DNA from: Melampsora larici-populina 98AG31
Lineage: Eukaryota > Basidiomycota > Pucciniomycetes > Pucciniales > Melampsoraceae
Reading direction: 5' to 3'
NCBI RefSeq assembly: GCF_000204055.1
Contig: NW_006768771.1
Coordinates: forward strand, 1,919,250-1,983,249
Length of the DNA: 64,000 bases
Part shown: one piece after another, positions 33,021 through 44,836 of the stretch
How the letters are laid out: each line of letters begins with the position of its first letter
Position numbering within the stretch: the first letter of the stretch is position 1
Notes under the pieces: model-generated
What the model was told of the DNA's origin: nothing
Seen by the model: the letters and a program-made list of their open reading frames with translations, nothing else
The model's database searches: none
Translations under genes and position numbers: made by a program

Positions 33021-34620
33021 TCAAGAGGTTGGATCGGTCCCAAATTCAATCTTCGGTATTTCAGCAGTCTGACAAACATCGGCTGTGAAGTGGCCAGGTG
33101 TCAAATCTTGCAAACGAGTCATCCGGTCAGGTCAATGTTGGTTGATTCGATGCACACCAAAATATTGGATCAGGCATATCATTTCACTTACGGGTAATCC
33201 TATTTTGGCTTGAATTTGTTCCATTGCTGTGCGTGTATCTGGAGGAGTATCACTGCAAAATGGTCTTCCATTGACACTTGTGATATATTCTTCCAATGTG
33301 GTAAATTTCCACGCTGAATTTGGATTGACTCTGAAGGAATAACAAAGATAGATCAGCAATAAGTCGCATACATACAGTCTGAAAAAGTATCACTCAACAG
33401 CTTGTTATGATTATCACTTCCAAAATCCAATTTTCCGTCCGACATCCAGATTCGTAACCACGCGAGCATAATTATTTCTGCTGATTTTTCTAGCTCAGCC
33501 TTGAATGTCTCAAGTGGGATTATTTCTAGTTTGATCGACTGGTGGTGTGAATGGTGTGGAGTGACACTTCCCGCGATATTTGAGATGGTGCTAGGTTGTT
33601 CAGCCGATTCGGAGCTTTGGGGACCAGTGCCATACTCACTAAACACTTCTGCGGCTTGCTTGATAGTGGTGGTAGTACCACTGATAATGACATGATCAGG
33701 AATTTCTTTCCCTGTACCTTTGATAGCGAGAGAGCAAATTGAGGCCACCGCTAAGCCGATATCCACTTTGGAAGTCAGGCTGAATGGTACGTCTGCGTTT
33801 TGCACCGCAGTGAAGACTTGATTTTGAACATCGAGTCCAACTATTGGAGAATCGTGAGTTGACATGATATGAGCTATATGATAGTGCACCCATATCTGAG
33901 AATTATAATGAAGGACGACAGGAAAATTTGACATACACCATGCCCTAAATGTGCCCTCCAGAAATAAACCGCTGTAAATGCTGATGACCCGAAACTTTCC
34001 AAGACCTCTTGCCTTCTTCTCGCGTTGTATTTTCTGATTCCACACAATTGTTGGATCCTCCAATTGAACTCGACGCGTATCAATTCCAAATTCAGATGGA
34101 ATGTAATACTTTATGGAATCCAAACCCGCAACGGCATCTAAGAGTAAATCTTTCTGTCGGTTTGTATCTCCTGTATGGCCTAGAACATCTACGATTGTGA
34201 CATCCTTGAGAGCTGCCGCTAAGTGTTCTTTAGAAGTAAAATCCACTTGAATGACTGTTGCGCCAGCTTTTTGAAATTCTTGGACGATGTGAGTACTTGG
34301 ATTTCGAGTCAATATGCGAACCTGGAATGAGAAACTGCGTTAACGCACTTACTTTTCGAGAAGGGCAAATATTAAGAAAGATTGGTAAAATAGTACATCA
34401 CCTCTTGAAAACTTTCTCGGAAGGGTGGGTTCAGGATAGCAGCCGTGACGAATTGTCCAAGGCTTCCTAAGGATATGAATAATCCGATAAAGACAGAACA
34501 GAGATATCTTCGTCATCACAATCACTTTGTAGCTATATGATAGCTTGAATATGATAATAATGGAAAGCTTGGTTGCACATAGATTGTCGTACCTGTGGCA
34601 CCGGCGATGGCAACAACCAT
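33021..34620 (-). CDS. NmrA/isoflavone-reductase-like NAD(P)-binding protein, paralogue A
   Basis: Minus-strand exons 34620-34593, 34466-34402, 34321-33937, 33840-33394, 33328-33192, with a last exon probably near 33,110-33,021. The protein starts MVVAIAGATGSLGQFVTAA, an NAD(P)H-binding GxxGxxG Rossmann loop of atypical short-chain dehydrogenases. Family features follow: VRILTRNP, VDFTSKEHL, KYYIPSEFGIDTR, and a substrate domain with FTAVQNADVPFS and MLAWLRIWMSDGKLDFG. The reductase may act on a small aromatic or redox substrate; the substrate is unknown. At the last intron, the acceptor aligned with paralogue B reads GCAAGATTTG and no longer gives the right phase. The C-terminus (LTPGHFTADV...) may thus be lost, or replaced by read-through into the intron. 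One Val codon present in B is missing here (TIVDVLG). Confidence 0.8.
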
Positions 34621-36031
34621 GATAAATGATAGCACCGTAATGGACGGAGACGGATTGTCTGGATCCCTCACGGCGTCCGTCTCGTAAAATGACCAAAAGT
34701 AGGCGCGAGCGTGAGACTTTTGCTAAGTTTGACTAAACCAAACCCAAGTTCCCATCTCGGCGTATCAAGCGGTTATCAACTTGACCTATACAACCTCAAC
34801 TGCTCGATCTCAATTTCCTGATCAAACTCAGCAAAGCCGCTCGCATCTCGTCGGACGCTGAAATGCGCAGTGGGAGTTGATGATTTGACACATGCAAATG
34901 CTACCAAGAGGAGAGAATGGCATTATAAACCTCTCAAAAAGGACAAAACCTAAAAGTCAGCTTGGCCCTGGGACCAGCTCCAATAGTCATGACATTGGGA
35001 CGTCCAAAAATCCACCTTTTGATTTATTTACTGTTGCCAGAGAACCTTTCAAAAGAAGGTGCAAAGCATCATACCACTTTCATGTCAGATGAAGGGATGA
35101 TGATGTGCCTCACGGGAGCCATGTGAGGCACGACAACAAGAAACTGATGATAGCCTAATGCCTAACAGCTTGAGATAAAGGTTAAACTCAACAAAATCTC
35201 AACACTCTGTTGAGTTCAACCACAAAAGATCCAATAAGTGCCCAATCTATTCCTTGTGGAGACTTTGTTATGTGCAGGAAAGGATCAATGGTGTCAGATT
35301 AGGTTATATGTTGGAAGGGGTAGTCAGTTTCCGGACCATGTCTTATTTGTTCTTTCTTCTCATCCAATCTTTTCTCATAGCCACATAATCTAGCTTGGAT
35401 ACTCACTCATGCAAGATTTCACCTGTTGTTTATCCTATATTTGAGATTCCGGACAGTTGGTAAACAATTGCCTGTTGGTGTTCAATCGACTCAGTCATCG
35501 AAATCAATTAACAATTTTCTTTTCATACGTCGAAGAACAACAAATCATGTCCCAATGCCAAGCCAGTCGTAATGCAGAAAAATTCATAAAGTTCACGCAT
35601 TTCCGTTATGTAGTTCAGTCTTAGGACATTTTCAATTTCTCTTATTACGGCCGTATTCATGATTGATGAGCATTTGAAAGAAAAACTTTTTGAATAATCA
35701 CAGCGAATTGTGAATACAGGACCAGGTACAGCAAGGATCATTGATCACCACAGTTGTTCTTTTGAGGTTTCATTCTTGTTATTTTCTTTTCATTATCTTG
35801 CAACTGATTCAACTTGAGATATGTGTTAGTTTACCTTTTGCTTAGATCACAAGCTCACTATTATCACCGTGTACATTTCACTATTATCTTAACCTCATAA
35901 CAGGTTAGCTATCTTTCCTAAAAGCAGGAAGTTGTTTCCTTATCTGACAAGAGCGTGTTATCAGTTTTCTCTACAGTAGGCTGTTCATCTAAGACAGTGT
36001 TTCAAAACACTTAGGCATTTCCATTGCCATC
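34621..36031. other. 1.4-kb intergenic region, no supported gene
   Basis: No lipoyl-domain exon could be found upstream of the acyltransferase gene. There is a short hairpin near 35,095-35,130 (ATGTGCCTCACGGGAGCC against ATGTGAGGCACG). Confidence 0.45.
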
Positions 36032-37177
36032 ATGTGCGAAGAAGGTGAAGAGTCCAACGCAAACGTTGGCAAGAAGGTGATCTCAAAATCAGACTCTAGA
36101 TTGTCTCCTCTATCAAGATATGAGGCTATCTCTGAACCTGAAGCGCACGAAGTCAATTCGAGGCCTAGCACTCCTTCTACACGCGCCTCACCTTGTGGTT
36201 CAGGACGAAATGGACAACTTCTCGGATCCGATTTCACGACTTACACTGAAAGTTCATCAAGCTCTATTCGCTCCGCTGCACCTAGTAGTGGTCATCCATT
36301 GTACACTGACATGCCCACTTCTGCCATGCGACGTGCGTTGGCCGTGAGATTGACGGATAGCAAGCGCGATATTCCTCATTACTACCTCGCCTCTGATATC
36401 CAAATGGATCGATTGACCAGTTTGAGAGCTTCGTTAAGCAAAGCTGCAACTACTCAACCAAACTCTGCTCAAGGTGCGGCGCAAGCACCTCCGAAATTGA
36501 CCATCAACGATTTTGTGATCAAGGGTGTAGCACTTGCCTGTGCAGATGTACCAGAGGTCAATGCAGAATGGCACGGCGAATTCATCAGACAGTTGGGTCT
36601 ATCCACTGAGTTCTCACTGGCTCACATCCATCTTATTTGCATTCAGACTAATATGAGCCAATTTTGTAGATTCAACACCATTGACATTTCAGTCGTTGTT
36701 GCTACGTCTACTGGAATATGCGTCCCGGTCGTCAGAGATGTGGGGAGTAAAGGCTTAAACTCGATTTCATCACAAGTCAAAGCTTTGGCCGAAAAGGCTA
36801 GAAATTATTTATTAACTTCAGATGATCATGAAGGTGGAGGTTTTATGGTTTCCAACTTGGGAATGTATGGATCTGTATCAAATTTTACGTCTATTATCAA
36901 ACCACCTCAAACTTGTACCTTGGCAATTGGAGGACTTCATAGGAAACTAGTGATGGATGCTACAAGTGAAAGAGGGTTTAAGGAGATCGAGATGATGAAG
37001 GTTACTTTGGCTTTGGATCATCGGGCTTTAGATGGAGCTGTTGGTGCTCGATGGTACGTTTATATATACCCCGTACCACTCAAAATGTCTTACTCATTTG
37101 ACTCGATTTTTTCTCCTCAATGTAGGTTGAAAGCGTTCAAGGGTCATATGGAGAATCCTGTTTCATTCATGCTTTGA
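36032..37177 (+). CDS. E2-type dihydrolipoamide acyltransferase catalytic domain, no lipoyl domain
   Basis: Exons 36032-36591, 36670-37053, 37126-37177. Both introns (78 and 72 nt) are multiples of three and leave the frame open, but removing them restores the family sequence: EFIRQ-FNTIDISVVVATST and GARW-LKAFKGHMENP. The product resembles the inner-core domain of pyruvate dehydrogenase E2: TDMPTSAMRRALAVRLTDSK, IPHYYLASDI, INDFVIKGVALAC, PVVRDVGSKGL, GGGFMVSNLGMYG and the active-site DHRALDGAVGARW with catalytic His and Asp. The first ~90 residues are acidic and Ser/Thr-rich (MCEEGEESNANVGKK), with no lipoyl Lys motif, no E3-binding domain and no mitochondrial presequence. The protein (about 331 aa) is shorter than full E2 proteins (about 450-500). 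It could be a truncated LAT1 paralogue, a repurposed acyltransferase, or a gene missing 5' exons. The first intron has a weak GTTGGG donor. Confidence 0.82.
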   Translation: MCEEGEESNANVGKKVISKSDSRLSPLSRYEAISEPEAHEVNSRPSTPSTRASPCGSGRNGQLLGSDFTTYTESSSSSIRSAAPSSGHPLYTDMPTSAMRRALAVRLTDSKRDIPHYYLASDIQMDRLTSLRASLSKAATTQPNSAQGAAQAPPKLTINDFVIKGVALACADVPEVNAEWHGEFIRQLGLSTEFSLAHIHLICIQTNMSQFCRFNTIDISVVVATSTGICVPVVRDVGSKGLNSISSQVKALAEKARNYLLTSDDHEGGGFMVSNLGMYGSVSNFTSIIKPPQTCTLAIGGLHRKLVMDATSERGFKEIEMMKVTLALDHRALDGAVGARWYVYIYPVPLKMSYSFDSIFSPQCRLKAFKGHMENPVSFML

Positions 37178-38511
37178 TTCAATCTTTTTATGTTTTGGGA
37201 TAACATAAAGAAGTGATTTCTTATATCTATCTCTTGAATTTCAAGATAGAAGAAATACATAATTATGATTTGTGATATTCATCCAAATGTTCTCTCATTC
37301 ATGCAGGTCTCATTGCCATTGTCATTCCCAGTCTCCAGCAATCTACTGGTGCTCCCAAAAGGGTTGAGTTGGGGATCTGGGAAAAAAACCCGGGTTTTTA
37401 CTTTGTATCCGATTCCCATATATGAAGACAACATTAAATGAGAAATAATCAAAACTGGGTAGACTACAAAAGCCCCACTTTACACGTTTGTTAGACGCGT
37501 ATAAGACACTCAACTCAGCATTTGTTTTGATCTATCAGATTGGTGTTCAAATTTTAAGATGTCTGTGACCCAAAATAGATTTTCATTGACCAACCTCTCT
37601 TGATGATAAAGCAAGATGGATAGGTGTATCGGAACTTTTCTTTTCTTTGATTTGTTCATATGCATTTATCAGGAATGCAGCATGATGAAGATTGAAACAT
37701 TGAGAATGAGGAATTCAGAGAATCTCTGATCAGAAACAAATATGAAAAACAGAAAAAACACAGTTTGATGTATCTTGAAAGCAGTGTTAGAAGATGAAAA
37801 GGCATAGGGGTTTGTTGTTGTTTGTTATAAGAATGAACAGAAAAGCTTTCAGCGCGACAACAGCATTTATGAAGGACAGCAGTACAAACGGCCAGCTTCA
37901 AATCACGTTAGAAGATATCCTCACGAAGAAAATATCTTAAGAGTCTTTTATCCTTTTGACAGTTGTAAAGAGGATTCCTTTCAGCCATTAATGTGACACA
38001 AACATTTGAATGTAAGACTGTTTTATATACTTCGGAAGATGCTTGAAGTACAGCGCAGAATTTTATCAGACAGTCTTCGAAGATCCTGACAGACTCCGAG
38101 AATATTTTGCGATTGACATACCAATACGACGTGAGGATTGAAGGTAGGCAGAATCGGGCAAAATAGGTACACTGAACAATGCCCGCGGCCTTGTGAGAAT
38201 AGCAATCAGTAAGGAGTCACTGCGATAATTACTTCAGATCCTAAGCCAGAGTTGACATCGATCACAGTTTTCATTTTGGGAGCCCTTCTCGATATCAAGA
38301 AGCTCAGATGGACCGCACGTGAGTATACGATTCCTATAATCGTACGTTAAGATTTCCAGAGGGCACAACCACACTTTCTCTGAGCGATGTGTGGATCTGA
38401 AGCACTTGGTATAAGCTGGGCAGTAGCACAGAGAAGTGACAAACTTGTACCATTCAAAATTGCAAAATATACAAGAGTTGTTCAATACAAGAAGAAAGTC
38501 CACCGTGTCTT
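37178..38511. other. 1.3-kb intergenic region
   Basis: No supported gene. Near 38,050-38,110 and 38,240-38,300 are stretches similar to 24,455-24,500 and to flanks of the reductase duplication. There is a small hairpin near 37,381-37,401 (AAAAAACCCGGGTTTTT). Confidence 0.35.
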
Positions 38512-40126
38512 TCAAGGTAAAGAAGTTTGATCGGTCCCAATCTTGGGTATCTCAGCAGTCTGACCAACATCCGCTGTAAAGTGGCCAGGCGTTAATTCCT
38601 AAAACCGAGTCACCCAATAAGGTCAGTTTGAGGTATACCAGAAAATCTGGTCAAGCAGATGATTCGACTTACGGGTAATCCTATTTTGGCTTGAATTTGT
38701 TCCATGGCTGTGCGCGTATCTGGAACGAAATCATTGCAGAATGGTCTTCCATTGACACTTTTAATGTATTCTTCCAATGTAGTAAATTTCCAAACTGAAT
38801 TCGGATTGACTCTGAAGAAAAAATAAAAATGACATCAGCAAATGAATCTTATATAGTCTCAGAAAGAAGCACTCAACAGCTTGTTATGATTATCACTTCC
38901 GAAATCCAATTTTCCATCGGAGATCAAGAATCGTAACCACGCGAGCATACTGATTTCTGGTGGTTTGTCTAGCTCAGCCTTGAAAGATTCAAGTGGAATT
39001 GTTTCCACTTTGATTGACTGATGGTGGGAATGGTGGGGAGTAACACTATCCGCAATCTTTTGAATGATGCTAGGTTTTTCAGCCGATTCAGTGTCCTGGG
39101 GAAGACTGCCATGTTTGCTAAATAATTCTGCGGCTAGCTTGGTAGTGGTCGTAATACCACTGATGATAACGTGATCAGGAATTTCTTTGCCTGCCCCCTT
39201 AACAGCGAGAGAAGCAATTGAGGCAACTGCTAAACCGATATCCACTTTAGAAGTCAGACTGAATGGTACGTCTGTTTTTTCCACCGCAGTGAAAACTTGA
39301 TTTTGAACATCGAATCCCACTATTACAAAAGCGTGAGGTAACATAATTGACTATCAGCTACATCGCAGTGCATCTAGACAGGGTTAAAAACATGATGACA
39401 GAAGACAAGAAACGCAAATCTGACATACACCATGGCCCAAATGTGATTTCTAAAAACAGACCGGTGATGAAGCTGATTACCCGAAACTTGCCAAGATCTC
39501 TAGCCTTCTTCTCACGTTTGATTTTGAGATTCCACTCGATTTTTGGATCTTTGAATTGAACTTGACGAGTATCAATCCCAAATTCAGATGGAATGTAATA
39601 CTTGACTGAATCTAAACCTGAAATGACATCTAATAGTAAATCCTTCTGTTGATTTGAGTCTCCTTTACCACCCAAGACATCGACTACAATTGTGACATCT
39701 TTTAGAGCTGCTTCTAAGCGTTCTTTAGAAGTAAAATCAACTTTGATGACTGTAGCGCCAGCTTTTTGGAATTCTTGGACGATGGGAGTATCTGGGTTTC
39801 GTGTCAAGATGCGAACCTAGAAATTGAATGGGAAACAGCCTTAACACACTTTTGTCCGACCTTTGGAGAAGTTCAAATAGTAGGCAGGATTAGTAAAGTA
39901 TGTAGTCGATCACCTCTTGGAAACTCCCTCGGAAGGGTGTGTTCAGGAAAGCAGCCGTGACGAACTGTCCAAGGCTTCCTAAGTATATGTATGATCCGAT
40001 AAAGACAGAATAGAGATATCTTGTTTCAGCATCACAGTCACCTTGTCCATGACATCTTCAAGTTGATAATATTACAAAGCTGAGATGAACATTCGTACCT
40101 GTGGCACCAGCAATTGCAACGACCAT
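38512..40126 (-). CDS. NmrA/isoflavone-reductase-like NAD(P)-binding protein, paralogue B
   Basis: Minus-strand exons 40126-40099, 39978-39914, 39816-39429, 39319-38873, 38809-38673, 38598-38512; 383 aa with consistent phases. Same architecture as paralogue A: a GATGSLGQ dinucleotide-binding loop encoded across the first intron, VRILTRNPDTPIVQEF, VVDVLGGKGDSNQQKD, YYIPSEFGIDTRQVQF, FTAVEKTDVPFSLTSK, MLAWLRFLISDGKLDFG, and a C-terminus ending GQTAEIPKIGTDQTSLP. Intron positions are identical in A and B, showing recent tandem duplication. This copy looks intact, including the last intron acceptor. Substrate unknown. NmrA-like proteins can also be redox-sensing regulators rather than enzymes. 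Confidence 0.85.
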
Positions 40127-40492
40127 GATCAAGGCTAGGATACGATAAGAATATATAAGGGTGCGGTTGAGATCTAGTTATAACTCAGCTAGCAGTCACT
40201 CAATTTTATTCTTTCATCAATTGCCGATTTGTTGGTATTTGGTAAACTGCCAAAGCAGGTATGAGTCATCATCACGATGACGTGCTCGGCTATGGGAGAG
40301 TTCCTGCATATGAAGGTTGCATGTGTAATCATCTCACGCAAACCCAGTAGGTGCGTTAAAAGACCGGGAGTAAGTATCAAATGGGTCGTGCAATAAACTT
40401 ATCAAAGTCAAGCTTGAGGCACTAATTACGGCTAAAGTCATGGTTTTCAACTCAAAACAGCAGAATGTTTGGCTTTTTCTCTGTTTTTGCCC

Positions 40493-41229
40493 ATTATAAG
40501 GGTCACAGACCTCATAAAATCACTCACAGCCACTCATAGCTTCCTTAACATCTTATGCATATCCTGCTGCCAGTTTCAGATTGTCACTGCAGGTAGATTC
40601 ACTGGTATTTTGATTCTTGGACACTCTTGGGGGTTTCAAGGACACCTTGGTAATGCACCGACCCGGCCCGGAAAAACCGGGTTGGCACCGGGACCGGGAC
40701 CGGGTCGAGCGGGTCTCGGCGCGGCTCCAAGGAAGATCGGGCTGACCCGGTCCGGCCTGTTGATAGGAAAACAGGCAAGTTTTGGTGAAATGATCTGCAA
40801 TTTCCACAGAAAATGATATCATTTCTTCATTTAGTCAAATTATTATTCACTATTGCTGCCGTACGAGGCTTTTACAAAGGTATCTGAAGCCCAATTCAGG
40901 ATTCAAGCCTGCCCGGCGTCAATTTTGTGAGTTATTTGTTCCTTTCAAAGCGCACATTGAGTTTGAGCTACCGGACCCGGTCGACCCGGTTTGAAGCTGG
41001 CTTGGTCTTGGGCGAGCTGAGAATCTCCGGGTCAGGGCCAGGTCGATGCATTACACCTTGGGGGGTCCTGTATTGAATTAGGTGTTGCAGCTACAAGTTC
41101 TTACAACTCTTCTGAGTGAGTTTGATGAATGAATTGTGTGCTGAAACATGCACAAGGACATGTAGAAGTCTTGAGAGAAGACCCATCAAGCTGCAAGTAT
41201 GATTTTATGAGGTCTGTGACTCTCATAAT
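40493..41229. mobile_element. ~737-bp inverted-repeat element containing a nested GC-rich element
   Basis: Bases 40,493-40,522 are the inverse of 41,200-41,229 at 28 of 30 positions (core TCACAGACCTCATAAAATCA). A target duplication was not resolved. Inside lies a separate 405-bp element. Confidence 0.6.
40650..41054. mobile_element. 405-bp GC-rich MITE with CCGG-type subterminal repeats
   Basis: The left end GTAATGCACCGACCCGGCCC is inverse to the right end (GGGCCAGGTCGATGCATTAC, two mismatches). ACCTTG occurs directly outside both ends (40,644-40,649, 41,055-41,060), a likely 6-8 bp target duplication. Near each end are clustered GACCCGG/ACCGGG motifs. This is unlike the surrounding AT-rich DNA and resembles the subterminal transposase-binding repeats of hAT or CACTA-like elements. 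Confidence 0.65.
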
Positions 41230-44200
41230 AGAGGATCAAGGAAGGGGGGACTTTGATAAGTTTAGTTGTCCAATAACTCAGCGGCTAACCACTAGCTGCT
41301 AGACCTGTCCACTGCCATACATGCAGCTTCTCCTTACAGACTTCATGGACAGACTCTTCCACATACTCAATCAAACCAGAAGTAAACCAATCCAGCATGG
41401 ACAACACACATCCTACCTCCAGGACAGAATGCACCCCCACAAGCGGCACTCATCTTCTTTCTGGGACACATTGCCACACCAAGAAAGCTTGGAAGTCATC
41501 TCACTGGGACCCAGGTATGCTCCTATAAGGGGTACTGATCTGAAAATGTGACTTTTGAGCTTCTGCGGAAACTTGTCACTTACTTTACCCATAGCTTTAG
41601 GATGAGTTTAATATTTCTAATCAGCTGTATCAAGGCTTTAGAAACTCTGAAATGGGCAGGACCCAGCAGAAAACATGTGAGCAATGTACATAATCCCATG
41701 TGTTGTATCTCCGCAGGAGCTTGAAAGTCACAATTCTAGATCAGTGCCCCTTATTGGAGCATACCCGGGTCCTATCTCACCTTCACCACCACATGCAAAC
41801 AGAATGGCAAGTTTGATCACATACTTTACATACATATAATCCACAGAAAGACAATACAGAAGATTGATCCTCCTTTGGTTCACTCACCTAATTCAACATT
41901 AACCTTAACTACGCTCCACGGATGAATTTTTTGCAAAACATCCTAGAATATGCTCACAAGCCTAAGCTGTCTTGGCTTTCCATGTACACAAGCACCCTAA
42001 AAGTCAAGGCTTTGATGGCTTTGCCTTCCTTGGGTCCACTGAATCTGTTGCAACCTCTACCTCCCATCAGAAAAGAACATCTGACCAGTGTAATTTGTCA
42101 ATCAGCCAAGTGCTCAAACACAACATCACAATCTGATACATCATAATACTATGTGGTTGTAGTATCATGATGTAACAATTGTGATCCTCTCTTTCCAGCC
42201 TGAAGAGAGGGCATTCTGGTAATTTATGATGTACAACAGCAGGCAATCACAGTGTCCTGACACAATATTCATGTTCCTATATATTCCTTCCCATAAGAGC
42301 ATTGCCACCGGACCATGTAAACAGCCTGTATGGGTTACACAACATCCAAATCTTGACCAGGACAGCAAAGACCCAAATACAACCAAAAGGGTAGCAACTC
42401 TTGACATTGATTCTCAATGGTGAGCCTTCAAGTTTTTATATTAGTGATCATCACAAGAACCATGTTGCAGAAGTCTGTCCCTTAGCTCCATGGGGCAATA
42501 AACATTTTCACCTCTTCAATATTACACAGTTGCAGCTTTGGCAACCTCCAGGAAAATCTGTGATACAGGCCACAACCTGACAAACTGTCAAGGTGGACAC
42601 GTCTGATTTGCACTCCAACAGTGGAGATGCTCTAAGAAAGGGGTGAGTGGGGAAAATTCATATGTGAAACAAGCAGATGGGTTGCTAAAAAGTCAAAATA
42701 ATGAACATCAATACCACATTGGTCTGGTTATGCATTTAACACTCAGGCCAATGCTGTGGCCTCTTCTGGCAGGGAACTGCTCATCCTGGTGGTGAACGGG
42801 AAGGAATTGGCCAGAGGTGAGTGAAAGCAATTGGGCCAAACATATACTGGATGGTTTCTAGGGGGTATGAAGAGGGCTGTACAGATGTCACATGTAATGA
42901 CAGTTTGGGATTATACATCAGGCATCAACCTGTATGTATTAATTTGCACAGGTCTGGCAGCTAAAAGATAGCAGCTATCTTATTGCACAACCCTTCCAAT
43001 GCTCTGGTTAACTCCACTCAGAGCTTGCTGCACACATCAGTCTTGTTGTGAAACTGGTCCGTAACAGAAGAAATTACCTCTTGTGTGCCTGCTTCTGCCA
43101 CCTCCAAAAGGGAATAAGCTCAGGACTGAGGTTGTCAATTTAAGAATAGTTTCCTCAATCCTACCTTGATGTTTGTTAAGCTTATACCCATTCAATCAAA
43201 TGATGAATACAACATCAATATCAAGAAAGATGAGGTAGCTTGAAGGTGAGAAGTTCCCAAAAAAACCTTTTTGAGGTTTGAAAATAGAATGTTCTTGCAA
43301 GTTGCACCATGGCACCTCAAAAGCACTGATTGGATTTGTGCAATATGTTACAAAGTTGATGAAAGGCTTTGTTCTGTGATTCTTAAGATTGGTTAAGTAT
43401 TAATGACCTTCTCCAACACTGCCAGGATTAAAGCTTGGTGGGAATCAGCACTAGGCTGGGAACATTTTTGAGAGTAGAATGGGTCATGAAGCCATCACGC
43501 AGTGGCCATCTGAGCAATAAAGTATATGTTACATATGTGCAAACATCTGAGTTAATACTTAGCTATCATCTACATATAGCTCCGCTCAGTTACCTGCTCA
43601 TCTGGTTGAGAAATTCACATGTAATACGTTCTGTAACTTTGTTACAATTGCAACAAACAGCCCAAAAAATTGACTACATATATCACAATGGCTACTGAGG
43701 AAATACTTATGAAGATATTTAGCAGTAACAGATGGGGAAATTGGTTCCTGGGAATCTCTTCAATGCTGCTGTTCAGCTTTACACTTGAAATGATTTTTTT
43801 TTCTTTAACACAAGAGGTTTGTGAAATTTTTCACTTGTCTGTGTGAAGGATCTTTAGGAGTGAAGAAGATTGTCAAAGAATTTCACAAGACTTGAAAAAG
43901 TTCAAGTTAATTTTTGATTAAATTAGATATTCATTTCTGAAGAAATCACTTCCAATATTCTTTTGAAAAAAAATCAAATCATCATTGTTGGATCTTCTGA
44001 ACTTCTCTTTCTTATCTAGCCATTTCATAACTGACCACAAAAAACAATTTTGGTCCAAGTTCCTGGTAGATTGAAATGAGTGTTGTATGTGCAAAACATT
44101 AGTGAGGCCCAAATAAACTTATTGTCTCTTCTAGTCACTGGGATTATCATAAGACCATTTTGTTGTATACTCAAGACCTCTTAACCCCTTACCATAAAGC

Positions 44201-44631
44201 ATTTCATACAACTCATAGTATTATGCTTCAAAGCTATCAAAGTGATTTAGTGTGCACTGCTATTATTAAACTACATATTTTTTAGAAGCTTTGAAAAGTT
44301 TGATTAATCTTCAAGTAACAAAGAAAAACTTCATAAACAACCTCAATAAAAAGATCCAAGAATACAAAACCTTGTAAATTCACAGGTGTATCCCAATTCC
44401 AAACTTAACAAAGAAAAATCAATGAGTTCATTGAGAAATGTAATGATGAACACAAAAAGAAAGAAACAAATCTTGTTCTGTAGTTTTGATGATCTCTATG
44501 ATTTAACCTATCTTGTGACTTTCAACTTATCCAAAATGATCAACACCCAATCAAAATTCAATCCCAGACTTTTTGCACAAGCATTTTGCACTCAGTCTTT
44601 GATGAGCAAAAAGATCATCAGAGTTCTTCAA
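41230..44631. other. 3.4-kb repeat-rich region, no supported gene
   Basis: Only short, motif-free ORFs. A 13-bp TGGAGATGCTCTA string near 42,620 matches the right end of the TTA-flanked element at 15,492-15,981 and may be a fragment. No coding exon with good splice signals was found. Confidence 0.4.
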
Positions 44632-44633
44632 TA

Positions 44634-44834
44634 GTGGTACACAAACATTACAACCCATTTGAAAAACCCATTTAAGAAAAAATATAAAAACCCATTCAAA
44701 AAAATATTTTTTTGAACAGAAAATTCCAGAGGGACCCAATTTATTTTTCTGTTCAAAAAAATAATTTTTTAAATGGGTTTTTCTATTTTTTCTCAAATGG
44801 GTTTTTCAAATGGGTTGTAATGTTTGTGTACCAC
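44634..44834. mobile_element. 201-bp near-perfect hairpin MITE, TA target duplication
   Basis: Arms of about 90 bp. The left starts GTGGTACACAAACATTACAA and the right ends with its inverse. Inner AACCCATTTGAAAAACCC blocks pair across a short loop around 44,735. TA flanks at 44,632-44,633 and 44,835-44,836 are Stowaway/mariner-like. Confidence 0.85.
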
Positions 44835-44836
44835 TA

